A stretch of 64,000 nt of DNA from positions 97,524 to 161,523 of the forward strand of contig NZ_FZOT01000012.1 of NCBI RefSeq assembly GCF_900188095.1, given 5' to 3'. The notes beneath the pieces are model-generated. The model had not been told where the DNA came from, did no database searches, and worked only from the letters and a program-made list of their open reading frames with translations. The DNA is from Noviherbaspirillum humi. GTDB taxonomy: Bacteria > Pseudomonadota > Gammaproteobacteria > Burkholderiales > Burkholderiaceae_D. A program made the translations under genes and the position numbers. Shown one piece after another: positions 20,257 through 29,983 of this stretch (positions within the stretch are counted from its first letter, which is position 1; the number at the start of each line of letters is the position of its first letter).

Positions 20257-21741
20257 ATGAAACAGACCCTCCAACTTCGCATCTCGCAACATCTGGCGCT
20301 CACTCCGCAGCTGCAGCAGTCGATCCGGCTATTGCAGTTGTCCACTCTCGAGCTGCACCAGGAGCTGGAGCAGATCCTGTCCGAGAACCCGATGCTGGAA
20401 CGCGTCGACGATCCGCTCGACAATTCGGTGCGGCTGCTCGCCGACGGCGCCATCACGCTTGGCAGCACCTCGCAGGAGTCGACCGGCACGACCACCGAAT
20501 CGGGGCCTGCCGGCGAAGGCGAAGGCTTCAGCGGCAGCGAAGGCAACGGCGAAGGCGCCGAGGGGGAAGGCGCCGGAGACAAGGACTGGAGCTTCGACGA
20601 CGTTGCCCGCACCTCCAAGGCCCCGGAAGATGATGATGCCCGTCCGCAACTGGAGGCGCACGACACCACGCTGCGCGAACACCTGCTGGAACAGATGCGC
20701 GTGACGGTGCGCGAAAGCCGCGACCGGGCGCTGGTGGAGCTGATTATCGACGCCCTCAACGACAACGGTTATCTGGAAGAGCCGCTGGAGGAAATCCATG
20801 CCCGCCTGCCGGAAGAACTCGGCGTGGAACTGGAAGAACTGAACGTGGCGTTGAAGTTGCTGCAGAGCTTCGAACCGGCCGGCGTGGGCGCACGCTGCGC
20901 CTCGGAATGCCTGGCCATCCAGATCCGCCGCTTCCCCAAGGTGCCGCTGGTGACCCGCCGGCGCGCGCTGACCATCGTCGAGCAGCACCTGACGCTGTTC
21001 GCCCAGCGCGACTTCAACAAGCTGAAGAAGGTTCTCGACTGCGACGACGAAGACCTGCGCGAAGCCCAGGTGATCATCAAGCAGTGCAACCCGCATCCGG
21101 GCGCCGCCTTCGCTTCCGATGCCTCGGATTTCGTCGTGCCGGACGTGATCGTCAAGAAAACGAAGAACGGCTGGCAAGTCATGTTGAACCATGATGTCAT
21201 GCCGCGCCTGCGGGTGAATGCGCTGTATGCCAACATCCTCAAGCAGAGCAAGGGTGAGGGATCGCTCACTTCGCAGCTGCAGGAGGCAAAATGGCTGATC
21301 AAGAACATGCGCCAGCGTTTTGACACCATTCTGCGCGTGGCGCAGGCCATCGTAGACCGCCAGCGCAACTTCTTTTCCCACGGCGAAGTGGCAATGCGCC
21401 CTCTTGTGTTGCGCGAGATAGCTGATACACTGGGCTTACACGAGAGCACAATCTCGCGTGTCACGACTCAGAAGTACATGCTTACCCCGCATGGAATGTT
21501 CGAGTTGAAATACTTCTTCGGAAGTCACGTCGCCACGGAGGCAGGAGGAGAAGCCTCGTCGACGGCGATCAGAGCACTCATCAAACAATTGATAGGAGCA
21601 GAAGACCCCAAGAATCCATTCTCGGATAGCAAGATTGCGGACATGTTGGGGGAACAAGGCATGGTGGTCGCGCGCAGAACCGTCGCCAAATATCGCGAAG
21701 CCTTGAAGATTCCGCCCGTCAACCTCCGCAAGTCCCTGTAG
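20257..21741 (+). CDS. rpoN: RNA polymerase sigma-54 factor
   Basis: The 494-residue protein has the Gln/Leu-rich Region I ([20 protein letters not shown]) that is the target of enhancer-binding proteins. It is followed by an unusually long acidic, Gly/Glu-rich Region II at about residues 80-115. Region III contains the core-binding part and the C-terminal RpoN box [16 protein letters not shown], which contacts the -24 element. It sits 16 bases after lptB and upstream of hpf, as in many Proteobacteria. It is needed for nitrogen and pilin-type promoters, which fits a chromosome that also encodes type IV pili. Confidence 0.98.
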   Translation: MKQTLQLRISQHLALTPQLQQSIRLLQLSTLELHQELEQILSENPMLERVDDPLDNSVRLLADGAITLGSTSQESTGTTTESGPAGEGEGFSGSEGNGEGAEGEGAGDKDWSFDDVARTSKAPEDDDARPQLEAHDTTLREHLLEQMRVTVRESRDRALVELIIDALNDNGYLEEPLEEIHARLPEELGVELEELNVALKLLQSFEPAGVGARCASECLAIQIRRFPKVPLVTRRRALTIVEQHLTLFAQRDFNKLKKVLDCDDEDLREAQVIIKQCNPHPGAAFASDASDFVVPDVIVKKTKNGWQVMLNHDVMPRLRVNALYANILKQSKGEGSLTSQLQEAKWLIKNMRQRFDTILRVAQAIVDRQRNFFSHGEVAMRPLVLREIADTLGLHESTISRVTTQKYMLTPHGMFELKYFFGSHVATEAGGEASSTAIRALIKQLIGAEDPKNPFSDSKIADMLGEQGMVVARRTVAKYREALKIPPVNLRKSL

Positions 21742-21842
21742 TACCCAAAACCATGTAGTGGTTACCGTTGCTGTGTTCCGGCGTGGCTCGTCTGCGCGGA
21801 CACGTTGAGAACCGCCAGCGACACCATCCATAGGAGCGCTGT

Positions 21843-22187
21843 ATGAATCTCACCATCAGTGGACATCATCTCGAACTGACCCCAGCCATTCGCGACTACG
21901 TGCAAGGCAAGCTGGAGCGCATTACACGCCATTTCGACCATGTCATTGATATCGCGGTCATCCTCGGGGTCGAGAAACCCTCCGAGAAGGACAAGCGTCA
22001 ACGAGCCGAAGTGAACCTGCGCCTGAGGGGCAGCCTCATCCACGTGGAGAGTTTTGCAGGAGACCTGTACGCAGCGATCGATTCACTGATCGACAAGCTG
22101 GACCGCCAGGTGTTGAAGTACAAGACCAAGGTTCAGGACCATCAGCGCGACGCCATCAAGCGCATGCCTGACATGGCTTCCGCGTAG
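21843..22187 (+). CDS. hpf: Ribosome hibernation promoting factor, short form
   Basis: The 114-residue protein matches the short HPF/YfiA fold ([32 protein letters not shown], then [21 protein letters not shown]). It binds the decoding centre and helps form 100S dimers in stationary phase. It lacks the C-terminal dimerisation domain of long HPF. The start follows TAGGAG. It is 101 bases after rpoN and ends at a clear terminator. The expected next genes of this locus (ptsN, hprK or rapZ) are not present here. Confidence 0.96.
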   Translation: MNLTISGHHLELTPAIRDYVQGKLERITRHFDHVIDIAVILGVEKPSEKDKRQRAEVNLRLRGSLIHVESFAGDLYAAIDSLIDKLDRQVLKYKTKVQDHQRDAIKRMPDMASA

Positions 22188-22225
22188 ATCGCGATTATCC
22201 CAACCGCGCCCGAGGGCGCAATTTG

Positions 22226-22250
22226 AAGGGCGCATGACGGCGCCCTTTTT
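22226..22250 (+). terminator. Rho-independent terminator after hpf
   Basis: The arms GGGCGC and GCGCCC (22228-22233 and 22240-22245) enclose a six-base loop and are followed by TTTTT. It lies 38 bases after the hpf stop and closes the kdsD-to-hpf series. Confidence 0.85.
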
Positions 22251-22359
22251 CATGTTCGTCCCAGCCGTCGCTGGGGCAATCTCATCGAAAGTCTGGCGGA
22301 CGACAGAGCGCGCCATGCCGCTTGGCTACAATGAAGCCCTCACTTCATCTTTTCCTCGT

Positions 22360-23445
22360 ATGAGCCAGGACATCCTCAGTCAAGTGCATCGCCGCATCGG
22401 CTTCATCACCCTCAATCGGGCGGCAGCCCTGAATTCGCTTTCGCTGCCGATGATCAGGACCATGACCGAGCAATTGCAAGCATGGCGGTCGGATCCGGCC
22501 ATTGATGCCGTGGTAGTGGACAGCAGCAGCGACAAGGCTTTCTGCGCCGGCGGCGACATCCGTTTCTTCCATCGTGCCGGATCGAGCACGCCGGCCGGCG
22601 GCAGCGCTCTTCTGGAAGATTTCTTCACCGAGGAGTATGCGCTCAACCACCTGGTGCATCATTACCCCAAGCCGTATGTGGCCCTGATGAACGGCATCGT
22701 GATGGGCGGCGGGATGGGCATCGCTCAGGCGGGCGCTGCGAGCCGGCTGCGCGTCGTCACCGAGCGGACCCGGATGGCCATGCCGGAGGTGAACATCGGC
22801 TTGTTTCCGGACGTCGGCGGCAGCCACTTCCTGTCGCGGGCACGCGGCCAAGTCGGGACCTATCTCGCGCTCACCGGCGAAGCCATAGGCGCAGCCGATG
22901 CGCTGTTTGCCGGACTGGCGGACGTGTGCCTGCCAAGTGCACGGCTTGAGGAATTGAGGGCAGCCCTGCGCCAGTCGCATGCCGACGATGTGCATGCGCT
23001 CATCGATCGCTTCGCTGTGTCGCAAGATACCTTGCCCGCGCCGGGGCTGCTGGCGGTGAACGAAGCCGCCATCGAGCGGCATTTCAGTCTGGCGACCGTT
23101 GGCGAAATCATGGCCTCCCTCGGCCGGGACGACAGCCCCTTCGCACGATCCTGCCTGCAAGCGATGGGCCGGCGCTCGCCGTTGATGATGTGCGTGGCGC
23201 TCGAGCAGTTGCGCCGCGGCGCCGGCATGCATATCGCCGATTGCCTGCGCATGGAGCGCAGCATGATGCGCTGCTGCTTCGAACAGGGCGAAGCGCTGGA
23301 AGGCATACGGGCTCTGGTGATCGACAAGGACAATCAGCCGCGCTGGCAACCGGCGCGGCTGGATGAAGTGACGGAGGCGATGATAGCCCGCTTTTTCGAG
23401 CCGGCGTGGCCGGCGCATGCGCATCCGCTGCGGGACTTCGTTTAG
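22360..23445 (+). CDS. Enoyl-CoA hydratase/isomerase family, probable 3-hydroxyisobutyryl-CoA hydrolase
   Basis: The 361-residue crotonase-fold protein has the oxyanion-hole blocks CAGGDIRFFH and NGIVMGGGMGI, and the long C-terminal part typical of HIBCH (about 350-380 residues) rather than of simple hydratases (about 260). EVNIGLFPDVGGSHFLSR holds the Glu and Asp positions used in 3-hydroxyisobutyryl-CoA hydrolysis in valine breakdown. The ATG at 22360 starts the family-like sequence; the open frame extends upstream through the hpf terminator and was rejected. It stands alone, with no other valine-pathway gene nearby, and faces dgt. Other acyl-CoA substrates are possible. Confidence 0.85.
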   Translation: MSQDILSQVHRRIGFITLNRAAALNSLSLPMIRTMTEQLQAWRSDPAIDAVVVDSSSDKAFCAGGDIRFFHRAGSSTPAGGSALLEDFFTEEYALNHLVHHYPKPYVALMNGIVMGGGMGIAQAGAASRLRVVTERTRMAMPEVNIGLFPDVGGSHFLSRARGQVGTYLALTGEAIGAADALFAGLADVCLPSARLEELRAALRQSHADDVHALIDRFAVSQDTLPAPGLLAVNEAAIERHFSLATVGEIMASLGRDDSPFARSCLQAMGRRSPLMMCVALEQLRRGAGMHIADCLRMERSMMRCCFEQGEALEGIRALVIDKDNQPRWQPARLDEVTEAMIARFFEPAWPAHAHPLRDFV

Positions 23446-23520
23446 GAAGAGCGAGCTTGCGGCTGCGGTATTTGCTTCCCCGCTTTTGCAGGCGCAGCGC
23501 CGCTGTCGTGCGCCGAGGCT

Positions 23521-24663
23521 TCAGTCCTCGCCAACGGTGAACAGGCGGCGGTGTTCGCGCATGGCGTAGCGGTCCGTCATGCCGGCGATGTAATCGGCCA
23601 CCTTGCGCGCCTGGCGGCCGACGGCACCGGCATTCGCTTCCAGCTGATAGTCTGGCGGAAGCAGCCGCGGCTCATCCATGAATGCCTCAAACAGATCGGA
23701 AACGATGCGGCGCGCCTTGCTGGTCATGCGGTTGACCTGGTAATGGTGGTACAGGTTACGGCTCAGGAACTGCTTCAGGTGCACCGCATCGCGCTTCATG
23801 GCATCGGAGAACGCAATGAGCGGCGGCGCCGCGCGTACGTCCTCCACACTCTTTACGCCGGCGTCGAGGATGCGCTGCGCCGAGGTGGCGGACAGATCGA
23901 CGATCAATGCATTGATCATGCGCCGAATGGTTTCATGAATGGCGCGCCGGCCGCCGATGCCGGGGCAGGCCAGCTCCGCCTCGCGCCGATGCCGCGCATA
24001 GAAGTCGACCTGCTCCATTTGCTCGGTGGTCAGCAGTCCCGAGCGCAGTCCGTCGTCGATGTCGTGGTTGTTGTAGGCGATTTCGTCGGCGAGATTGGCG
24101 AGTTGGGCTTCCAGCGTCGGCTGCCGGCGGTCGATGAAGCGCTGTCCGAGCTCGCCGAGCTTCAATGCATTGGCATGCGAGCAGTGCTTCAATATTCCCT
24201 CCCGCGTTTCGAACATGAGGTTGAGGCCATTGAAGGCGCCATAGTGCTCTTCCAGCTCATCGACCACCCGCAGGCTCTGCAGGTTGTGCTCGAAGCCGCC
24301 GTGGTCTTTCATGCAGGCGTTCAGGGCATCCTGGCCGGCATGGCCGAAGGGCGTATGGCCGAGGTCGTGCGCCAGCGAGATGGCTTCGACCAGATCTTCG
24401 TTCAGCTTCAGGGTGCGGGCAATGGAGCGCGCGATTTGCGCCACTTCCAGGCTGTGCGTGAGGCGGGTGCGGAAAAGGTCGCCCTCGTGGTTGACGAACA
24501 CCTGGGTTTTGTACTCCAACCGGCGGAAGGCGGCCGAGTGAATGATGCGGTCGCGGTCGCGCTGGAATTCGCTGCGCGTTCCGGGCGGCGGCTCGGGGAA
24601 GCGGCGGCCTCGCGATGCGTCCGAGCGGGCGGCATGAAGAGCGAGGCTGGCTTCCGGGATCAT
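23521..24663 (-). CDS. dgt: Deoxyguanosinetriphosphate triphosphohydrolase-like HD protein
   Basis: The 380-residue HD-superfamily enzyme releases triphosphate from dNTPs. Metal ligands are visible in [17 protein letters not shown] (His70), in the HD pair of [15 protein letters not shown] (99-100) and in [13 protein letters not shown]. The N-terminal [21 protein letters not shown] block is diagnostic of the Dgt group, and the length matches the shorter type-2 Dgt. It lies nine bases downstream of aroB on the same strand and is likely the last gene of the pil-aro transcript. It converges with the hydrolase gene with no obvious terminator between. Confidence 0.95.
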   Translation of the reverse strand: MIPEASLALHAARSDASRGRRFPEPPPGTRSEFQRDRDRIIHSAAFRRLEYKTQVFVNHEGDLFRTRLTHSLEVAQIARSIARTLKLNEDLVEAISLAHDLGHTPFGHAGQDALNACMKDHGGFEHNLQSLRVVDELEEHYGAFNGLNLMFETREGILKHCSHANALKLGELGQRFIDRRQPTLEAQLANLADEIAYNNHDIDDGLRSGLLTTEQMEQVDFYARHRREAELACPGIGGRRAIHETIRRMINALIVDLSATSAQRILDAGVKSVEDVRAAPPLIAFSDAMKRDAVHLKQFLSRNLYHHYQVNRMTSKARRIVSDLFEAFMDEPRLLPPDYQLEANAGAVGRQARKVADYIAGMTDRYAMREHRRLFTVGED

Positions 24664-24672
24664 GGGATCAGA

Positions 24673-25782
24673 TTACCCCGTTCTGCCGGTACAGGCCTTG
24701 ATGGCAGCCAGCAAGGTGTCCTGCGGCACCGCAGTAATCACGGTGCTGCCAAGCGGCTTGAGCAGGATGAATTTGATCTGTCCTCCCTCGTTCTTCTTGT
24801 CGATTTCCATCAGGTCGAGCCAGCGCTCGTCGCCGAGGTCCGGAGCGACGGTCGGCAGGCCTGCCGCGCGCACCAGCGCCGTGATACGGTCCCTGGTCGG
24901 CGCATCGATGAAGCCGAGCCGATGGGAGAGATCCGCTGCCATCACCATGCCGCAGCCCACCGCCTCGCCGTGAAGCCACTCGCCATAGCCCATGCCGGCT
25001 TCAATCGCATGGCCGAAGGTATGGCCGAAATTCAGGATCGCGCGCAGACCGCCTTCGCGCTCGTCCTGCCGCACCACGTCCGCCTTGATCTCGCAGGAGC
25101 GCTGGATGGCGTAGGCCAGTGCGGCGGCATCGCGTCCGACCAGCCGGCCGATGTTGTGCTCGATCCAGGCAAAGAAGGCGGGATCGATGATGGCGCCATG
25201 CTTGATCACCTCCGCCAGGCCGGCCGACAGCTCGCGGTCGGGAAGCGTATCGAGGGTATCGGTGTCCGCGACCACCGCCAGCGGCTGGTAGAAGGCGCCG
25301 ATCATGTTTTTGCCGAGCGGATGGTTGATTGCCGTCTTGCCCCCCACCGATGAATCGACCTGGGCCAGCAGCGTGGTGGGCACTTGAATGAAGGGCACGC
25401 CGCGCATGTAAGTGGCGGCGGCAAAGCCGGTGAGATCGCCGATGACGCCGCCTCCGAGTGCGATCAGGGTGGTCTTGCGGTCGCAGCGCTCGCCCAGCAG
25501 GGTATCGAACACCTTCATCAGGCTGGCCCAGTTCTTCTCTTCCTCGCCGTCCGGCAGCACCACGGTCGTCACCTCCTTTCCCGCGGCTTGCAGGCGCTCC
25601 ACCATGGGCCGCAGATAGAGCGGCGCCACGACGTCGTTGGTGACGATGGCGGCGCGCTTGCCGCGGACGTGCTGACTGACGCCAGCGCTATCTTTCAGGA
25701 GGCCGCTGCCGATGGTGATCGGATAGCTGCGCTCTCCCAAGTCGACTTGGAGGGAAATAAGGTTGGAAGACGGGGTGCTCAT
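24673..25782 (-). CDS. aroB: 3-dehydroquinate synthase
   Basis: The 369-residue NAD- and metal-dependent enzyme makes dehydroquinate from DAHP in the shikimate pathway. Family motifs include [39 protein letters not shown] with the substrate-binding residues, and the metal ligands around EVIKHG and [11 protein letters not shown]. The start overlaps the aroK stop in ATGA (25779-25782), so aroK and aroB are coupled. Confidence 0.98.
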   Translation of the reverse strand: MSTPSSNLISLQVDLGERSYPITIGSGLLKDSAGVSQHVRGKRAAIVTNDVVAPLYLRPMVERLQAAGKEVTTVVLPDGEEEKNWASLMKVFDTLLGERCDRKTTLIALGGGVIGDLTGFAAATYMRGVPFIQVPTTLLAQVDSSVGGKTAINHPLGKNMIGAFYQPLAVVADTDTLDTLPDRELSAGLAEVIKHGAIIDPAFFAWIEHNIGRLVGRDAAALAYAIQRSCEIKADVVRQDEREGGLRAILNFGHTFGHAIEAGMGYGEWLHGEAVGCGMVMAADLSHRLGFIDAPTRDRITALVRAAGLPTVAPDLGDERWLDLMEIDKKNEGGQIKFILLKPLGSTVITAVPQDTLLAAIKACTGRTG

Positions 25783-26354
25783 TGATTCGATGAAATATCG
25801 TGCGGCTTGCTGGAGGATGGGGAAGCGGCGGACTGCGCCAACTCGAACTGGGACAGTTGCGCCACGATCATATTGACCAGCGATTGAACATTGGGCCGGC
25901 CTGTCTCGATGACGAAGTCGGCCACTTCCCGGTACAACGGCTCGCGTTCCCGCGCCAGCTGTTCCAGCTTTCCGCGCGGATCGGCGGTCTGAAGCAAGGG
26001 GCGGTTCTTGTCGTGGCTGGTGCGCTGCAGGATGCTGCTGATGCTGGCACGGAGGTAGATGACGGTACCGCGCTCCTTCAGGCAGGCGCGGTTTTCCGGG
26101 CGCAGGACGGCGCCGCCGCCCGTTGCCAGCACGAGATCGGGCTGGGCAGTCAATTCCTGGATGATGTCTGCCTCGCGCTGCCGGAAATTCGCTTCACCCT
26201 CGATCTCGAAGATGAGCGGAATCGAAGCCCCTGTGCGGGCTTCGATCTCATGGTCGGTGTCGATAAAACGCTTGTTGAGCTTTTTTGCCAGGGCGCGGCC
26301 GACCGTGGTTTTGCCTGCGCCCATGAGTCCGACAAGAAAAATATTTCCGTGCAT
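25779..26354 (-). CDS. aroK: Shikimate kinase
   Basis: The 191-residue P-loop kinase phosphorylates shikimate at O3. Walker A is GLMGAGKTT (9-17), the shikimate-binding DTDHEIE is at 32-38, and [11 protein letters not shown] and the lid [10 protein letters not shown] are present. The ATG at 26354 begins the conserved fold. The open frame continues upstream to 26531 but that part is not family-like. The lack of a good ribosome site before 26354 is unusual. The last about 20 residues form a Ser/Pro-rich tail. It overlaps aroB by four bases and is separated from pilQ by 256 bases. Confidence 0.95.
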   Translation of the reverse strand: MHGNIFLVGLMGAGKTTVGRALAKKLNKRFIDTDHEIEARTGASIPLIFEIEGEANFRQREADIIQELTAQPDLVLATGGGAVLRPENRACLKERGTVIYLRASISSILQRTSHDKNRPLLQTADPRGKLEQLAREREPLYREVADFVIETGRPNVQSLVNMIVAQLSQFELAQSAASPSSSKPHDISSNQ

Positions 26355-26517
26355 AGGGACGAAGTGTACACGCTTCGCATGCGGGAACCCAAACCGGCTT
26401 GGCCCCGTCTGGAGCGGCCTGCCCTGCCAGGACGGCGCCCCGAGTCCGGGCTTGGCTATCGGTCCCGGGTGCACTGTGAACGCCGCTTGCATGCGGCTTG
26501 AATGGAAACGCGGGTAA

Positions 26518-26545
26518 GCGAGGAGCAACAAGTGAGGAGCAACAA
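26518..26545. repeat. Tandem duplication of a 14-base unit upstream of aroK
   Basis: Two head-to-tail copies of GNGAGGAGCAACAA occupy 26518-26531 and 26532-26545, differing at one base. They lie in the 256-base pilQ-aroK gap, which has no other recognisable gene or terminator. Probably a local slippage duplication; function unknown. Confidence 0.6.
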
Positions 26546-26610
26546 CAGCTGCCCCTCGCTGGAGAACTCAATCTTCCGGAACGCCGGCCGTCCAGCCGAA
26601 GCGTCGCTCG

Positions 26611-28776
26611 TTACCGGGTCAGCGGATTGCCAGCCACCACCTTGGGCGTGATGAAGACGAGGAGCTCGGTCTTGTCATTGGTGCGGCCGGTGGTTTTGAA
26701 TAGATAACCCATGACAGGAATGTCGCCGAGCAAGGGCACTTTCGAAACCTGATCACGCTCGGTCTGCTGGAAGATGCCGCCCAGGACCACGGTGCCGCCA
26801 TTCTCGACCAGCACCTGGGTCTTCACATGCTTGGTATCGATCGCAAAGCCGGCACGCGTTTCAACACCGACGCTGTCCTTGTTGACGTCGACATCCAGGA
26901 TGATGTTGCCGTCCGGCGTGATCTGCGGCGTGACTTCCAGCCGCAGATTGGCCTTGCGGAAGGCAATGGAGGTCGCACCGCTGCTGGTGGCAACTTGATA
27001 AGGCAATTCGGTGCCCTGCTCGATGACCGCCTTGAGCTGGTCGGCTGTCACCACACGCGGGCTCGAGATGATCTTGCCTTTTCCATCGGCTTCGAGCGCC
27101 GACAGCTCCAGGTTCAGGAATCGGTTGGCGGCCGCCGAAAAGAGACTGATGGCGAAGCTGCCCGGATTGACGCCGTTGATGCCGGCGGCAGGCAGGTTGA
27201 CGAATTGGGTATTGTTGTATGACTGGTCGGACAGCTTGGCCTGCCCGGTGATTTCGCCAACGCCTTGATAGTTGCCTGTGATGGCGGCGTTACCGTTGCC
27301 AATGCCGTAGCCGGTTTCGCCGCCGCGCAGGGTGCGCAGATCAGTGAATCCGAGCTTGGCGCCAAGATTCCTGCTGAACTTGTCATCGGCTTCGACGATA
27401 CGGGCTTCGATCAGCACCTGCTTCGAAGCGATGTCCGTCTTCTGCACCAGCTTGCGCACCTCCTCCAGCTTGGACGGGATGTCGGTGATGAAAAGCTGGT
27501 TGGTGCGCGGATCGATCACCGCGCTGCCGCGTTTGGAGAGGATGGATTTCTTGGCATCGCCGCCATCCAGCCCAAAGACCAGCTTGAAGGATTCCGCCTT
27601 CTGGTAGTTGAGCTGGAAGACTTCGCTCTTGAGCGGCTCCAGCTCGGCGATCTGGGCTTTCTGCTCCAGTTCCAGCTTTTCCTTGGTCAGCAGCTCATCC
27701 CGGGGCGCGATCCAGATCACCGAGCCGTTCTTGCGCATGTCGAGGCCCTTGGCCTGCAGCACGATGTCGAGCGCCTGGTCCCATGGCACATCCTTCAGTC
27801 GCAGCGTCAGGCTGCCGCCGACCGTGTCGCTGGTGATGATGTTCAGTCCGGTGAAGTCGGCGATCACCTGCAGCACGGTGCGCACTTCGACGTTCTGGAA
27901 ATTGAGCGACAGCTTCTCGCCGCGATAGCTCTGCGGACCTTGGGAAAGCCGGTTCGGATCTTCCTTGACCGGCTTCACCTCCACCACCAGCTGCGTGTCG
28001 CTCTGGTAGGCGCTGTGCTCCCACAAGCCCTTGGGCGTGATCACCATGCGCACGTTGTCACCCTGACGGGTAGTGACAACGGTCTGCACCGGCGTGCCGA
28101 AGTCGGCGACGTCCAGCTTGCGGCGCAGGGCATCCGGCAGACTGGTCTTGAGGAAGTCGACCACGATGCTCTGGCCCTGCTGCCTGACATCGACGCTGCC
28201 GCTGCCGGGCGGCAGCTCGACCACGACCCGGCCTTCGCCATTGCTGCCGCGCCGGAAGTCGATGTCGCGCAGCGCACGGCTGGCCGATGCCGTGGCGGGC
28301 GCGGCGCTTCCCGCAGTGCCGGTTGACGCCGCCATCGGCTTGGCTGCGGCGCCGGTGCCGTCAATGGTGACGACTACCTGATTGCCTTCCACCGCCGTGG
28401 CATAGCTGAGCGGGCGCGAGAGATTGAAGACAAGGCGCGAACGCTCGCCGGCCTGGACCACGTTGACGTTGCGGACATCGCCAATACCGATTTCCTGGCT
28501 CGACTTGCCGGTGGCATTGGCAGTATCGGCGAAATCCAGCGCAATGCGCGCGGGATTGGTAATCGAAAAACCGATCGGCGGCTTGGCGACAGGCCCCTTC
28601 ATGCCGATCCTGACCACCACGTTGGCGCCTTGCTGGTTGGCGCTGATGGATTCGATCGCGTTTTCCTGAGCCGAGGCGAAACCGGCAGCGCCGGTCAGGC
28701 AGAGGGCAAGCAGCGCTTTGCATGCTCGGCGGGCGGACAGGTTCCAGACCCGATGCGGTATTGATGCTGCATTCAT
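26611..28776 (-). CDS. pilQ: Type IV pilus secretin PilQ
   Basis: The 721-residue outer-membrane secretin is the pore for the pilus fibre. It has a signal peptide (ALLALCLTGAAGFASA-Q, cut near residue 36), two AMIN-type peptidoglycan-binding regions (about 40-270), the secretin N domain/STN region (LNFQNVEVRTVLQVIADFTGLNI) and N1 (DIPSKLEEVRKLVQKTDI). The C-terminal gate domain follows (NTVGGIFQQ-like VVLGGIFQQTERDQVSKVPLLGDIP). It overlaps pilP by ATGA and ends the pilMNOPQ cluster. Confidence 0.97.
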   Translation of the reverse strand: MNAASIPHRVWNLSARRACKALLALCLTGAAGFASAQENAIESISANQQGANVVVRIGMKGPVAKPPIGFSITNPARIALDFADTANATGKSSQEIGIGDVRNVNVVQAGERSRLVFNLSRPLSYATAVEGNQVVVTIDGTGAAAKPMAASTGTAGSAAPATASASRALRDIDFRRGSNGEGRVVVELPPGSGSVDVRQQGQSIVVDFLKTSLPDALRRKLDVADFGTPVQTVVTTRQGDNVRMVITPKGLWEHSAYQSDTQLVVEVKPVKEDPNRLSQGPQSYRGEKLSLNFQNVEVRTVLQVIADFTGLNIITSDTVGGSLTLRLKDVPWDQALDIVLQAKGLDMRKNGSVIWIAPRDELLTKEKLELEQKAQIAELEPLKSEVFQLNYQKAESFKLVFGLDGGDAKKSILSKRGSAVIDPRTNQLFITDIPSKLEEVRKLVQKTDIASKQVLIEARIVEADDKFSRNLGAKLGFTDLRTLRGGETGYGIGNGNAAITGNYQGVGEITGQAKLSDQSYNNTQFVNLPAAGINGVNPGSFAISLFSAAANRFLNLELSALEADGKGKIISSPRVVTADQLKAVIEQGTELPYQVATSSGATSIAFRKANLRLEVTPQITPDGNIILDVDVNKDSVGVETRAGFAIDTKHVKTQVLVENGGTVVLGGIFQQTERDQVSKVPLLGDIPVMGYLFKTTGRTNDKTELLVFITPKVVAGNPLTR

Positions 28777-29315
28777 TTTTTATTCTCCTGCAATTCGAGC
28801 TTGGCGTCGCGTTCAGTCCACTCGCCGCTCGCATCGCGCACGATTTCTTTGATATGCACTTCGTCTTCTGTGACTCGGGTGATGCGGCCGAAATTCTGGC
28901 CGACGTGATTGCCGATCTTGGCTCGGTACACCGACTTCTCCACCTGCAGCAGGGCGAAGGTCTGGCCCGGCCGCTCCAGCGTGCCGACCATGCGGATGGT
29001 ATCGAGCGGGAAGGACTCCAACGCCTCCTTGCGACGCTCCAGGTCGGGCTTGATGCCATTGCCGGAATTGGCCTGAAGCTTGGCCAGCGCAGCGGACAGC
29101 TTGCCGGGACTGAAGGGATCCGGATCGTTCTTGCCGCTGTAGGCGAAAGGAATGAACTGTTTCGGCTCAGCCAGCTTGGGTACCGATGGGCGCGTCTGCT
29201 TGCGCACATCCTCCATCCATTGCTTGACCTCCTGATTGCCGCTGTCGCCGCAGCCGGCCAGCACGAGAACCGGCGCCGCAAGCAGCGAAAGGACGCGGAG
29301 ACTGGCGCGCTTCAT
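28773..29315 (-). CDS. pilP: Type IV pilus lipoprotein PilP
   Basis: The 180-residue inner-membrane lipoprotein links PilN/PilO to the secretin. The lipobox LAGC gives lipidation at Cys22. The rest includes PFAYSGKNDPDPFSPGKL and RMVGTLERPGQTFALLQVEKSVYRAKIGNHVGQNFG, which is the PilP beta-sandwich. ATGA overlaps occur on both sides, with pilO (29312-29315) and pilQ (28773-28776). Confidence 0.96.
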   Translation of the reverse strand: MKRASLRVLSLLAAPVLVLAGCGDSGNQEVKQWMEDVRKQTRPSVPKLAEPKQFIPFAYSGKNDPDPFSPGKLSAALAKLQANSGNGIKPDLERRKEALESFPLDTIRMVGTLERPGQTFALLQVEKSVYRAKIGNHVGQNFGRITRVTEDEVHIKEIVRDASGEWTERDAKLELQENKK

Positions 29316-29974
29316 TTCTTCGCTCCCTGGTTTTTCTTCTCCGCCGCCGACTTGCGCTGCGCCTCGACTTCCTCCTTGTCGAGGTAGCGGAAGGTCTTGG
29401 CTACCGCCTCCAGCGCCAGCGAGCCGTCCTTGCCGGCGTTCAGATTGAGATTGTTGAGGGTGACAATGCGCGGCAGCTTGGCGATGTCGCTGGTGAAGGC
29501 GCCGATGTCATGATAATTGCCGGCCACCTTGATCTCGATCGGCAGCTCGGCGTAGTAATTCTTGACCACGACCTGTCCCGGCTTGAACAAGTCGAATTGC
29601 AGGCCGCGGCCGAGACCTGCCTGGTTGATGTCCGAAAGCAGCGCATCCATTTCGGCCTTGCTGGGCAGTTGCTTCTCCAGCGTGGCGACGTACTCGCTGA
29701 CCTGCTTCTTCTGCTCCCGCAGCGCGTTCAGGTTGATGGCCTGCTGCACCTTCAGCTTATAGGCGTCGCGCAGCTTCTGCTCTTCCGCCTGGCCATTGGC
29801 CAATTCCTCCTGCTGCCCTTCCAGATAACCGAACCAGCTGACCACCAGCACGCCGAGCAGCACCCCGATGCCGCACAGGATGCGCGGCAGGAGGGGCCAC
29901 TGGCCGGGATGCCTGCCGTTCAGGCCGTTGAATTGCGCGCTGAGGGAAGCGCCCAGTTGTTTCAGGTTTGCCAT
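29312..29974 (-). CDS. pilO: Type IV pilus inner-membrane platform protein PilO
   Basis: The 220-residue bitopic protein has one membrane helix (about 30-50, ILCGIGVLLGVLVVSWFGYL), a coiled coil (about 55-105) and a ferredoxin-like periplasmic domain (GLGRGLQFDLFKPGQVVVKNYYAELPIEIKVAGNYHDIGAFTSDIAKLPRIV). It pairs with PilN to form the alignment complex between PilM and PilP/PilQ. It has a Lys/Glu/Ala-rich tail and overlaps pilP by ATGA. Confidence 0.96.
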   Translation of the reverse strand: MANLKQLGASLSAQFNGLNGRHPGQWPLLPRILCGIGVLLGVLVVSWFGYLEGQQEELANGQAEEQKLRDAYKLKVQQAINLNALREQKKQVSEYVATLEKQLPSKAEMDALLSDINQAGLGRGLQFDLFKPGQVVVKNYYAELPIEIKVAGNYHDIGAFTSDIAKLPRIVTLNNLNLNAGKDGSLALEAVAKTFRYLDKEEVEAQRKSAAEKKNQGAKK

Positions 29975-29983
29975 GCCGTGTCC

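Noticed and set aside
21759..21774. Sigma-54-like promoter (TGG...TTGCT) upstream of hpf
   Set aside because: The GG and GC elements are about two bases too close for a -24/-12 promoter.
26355..26531. N-terminal extension of aroK
   Set aside because: The frame is open but the added residues are Pro/Gly-rich and unlike shikimate kinase, whose fold starts at 26354.
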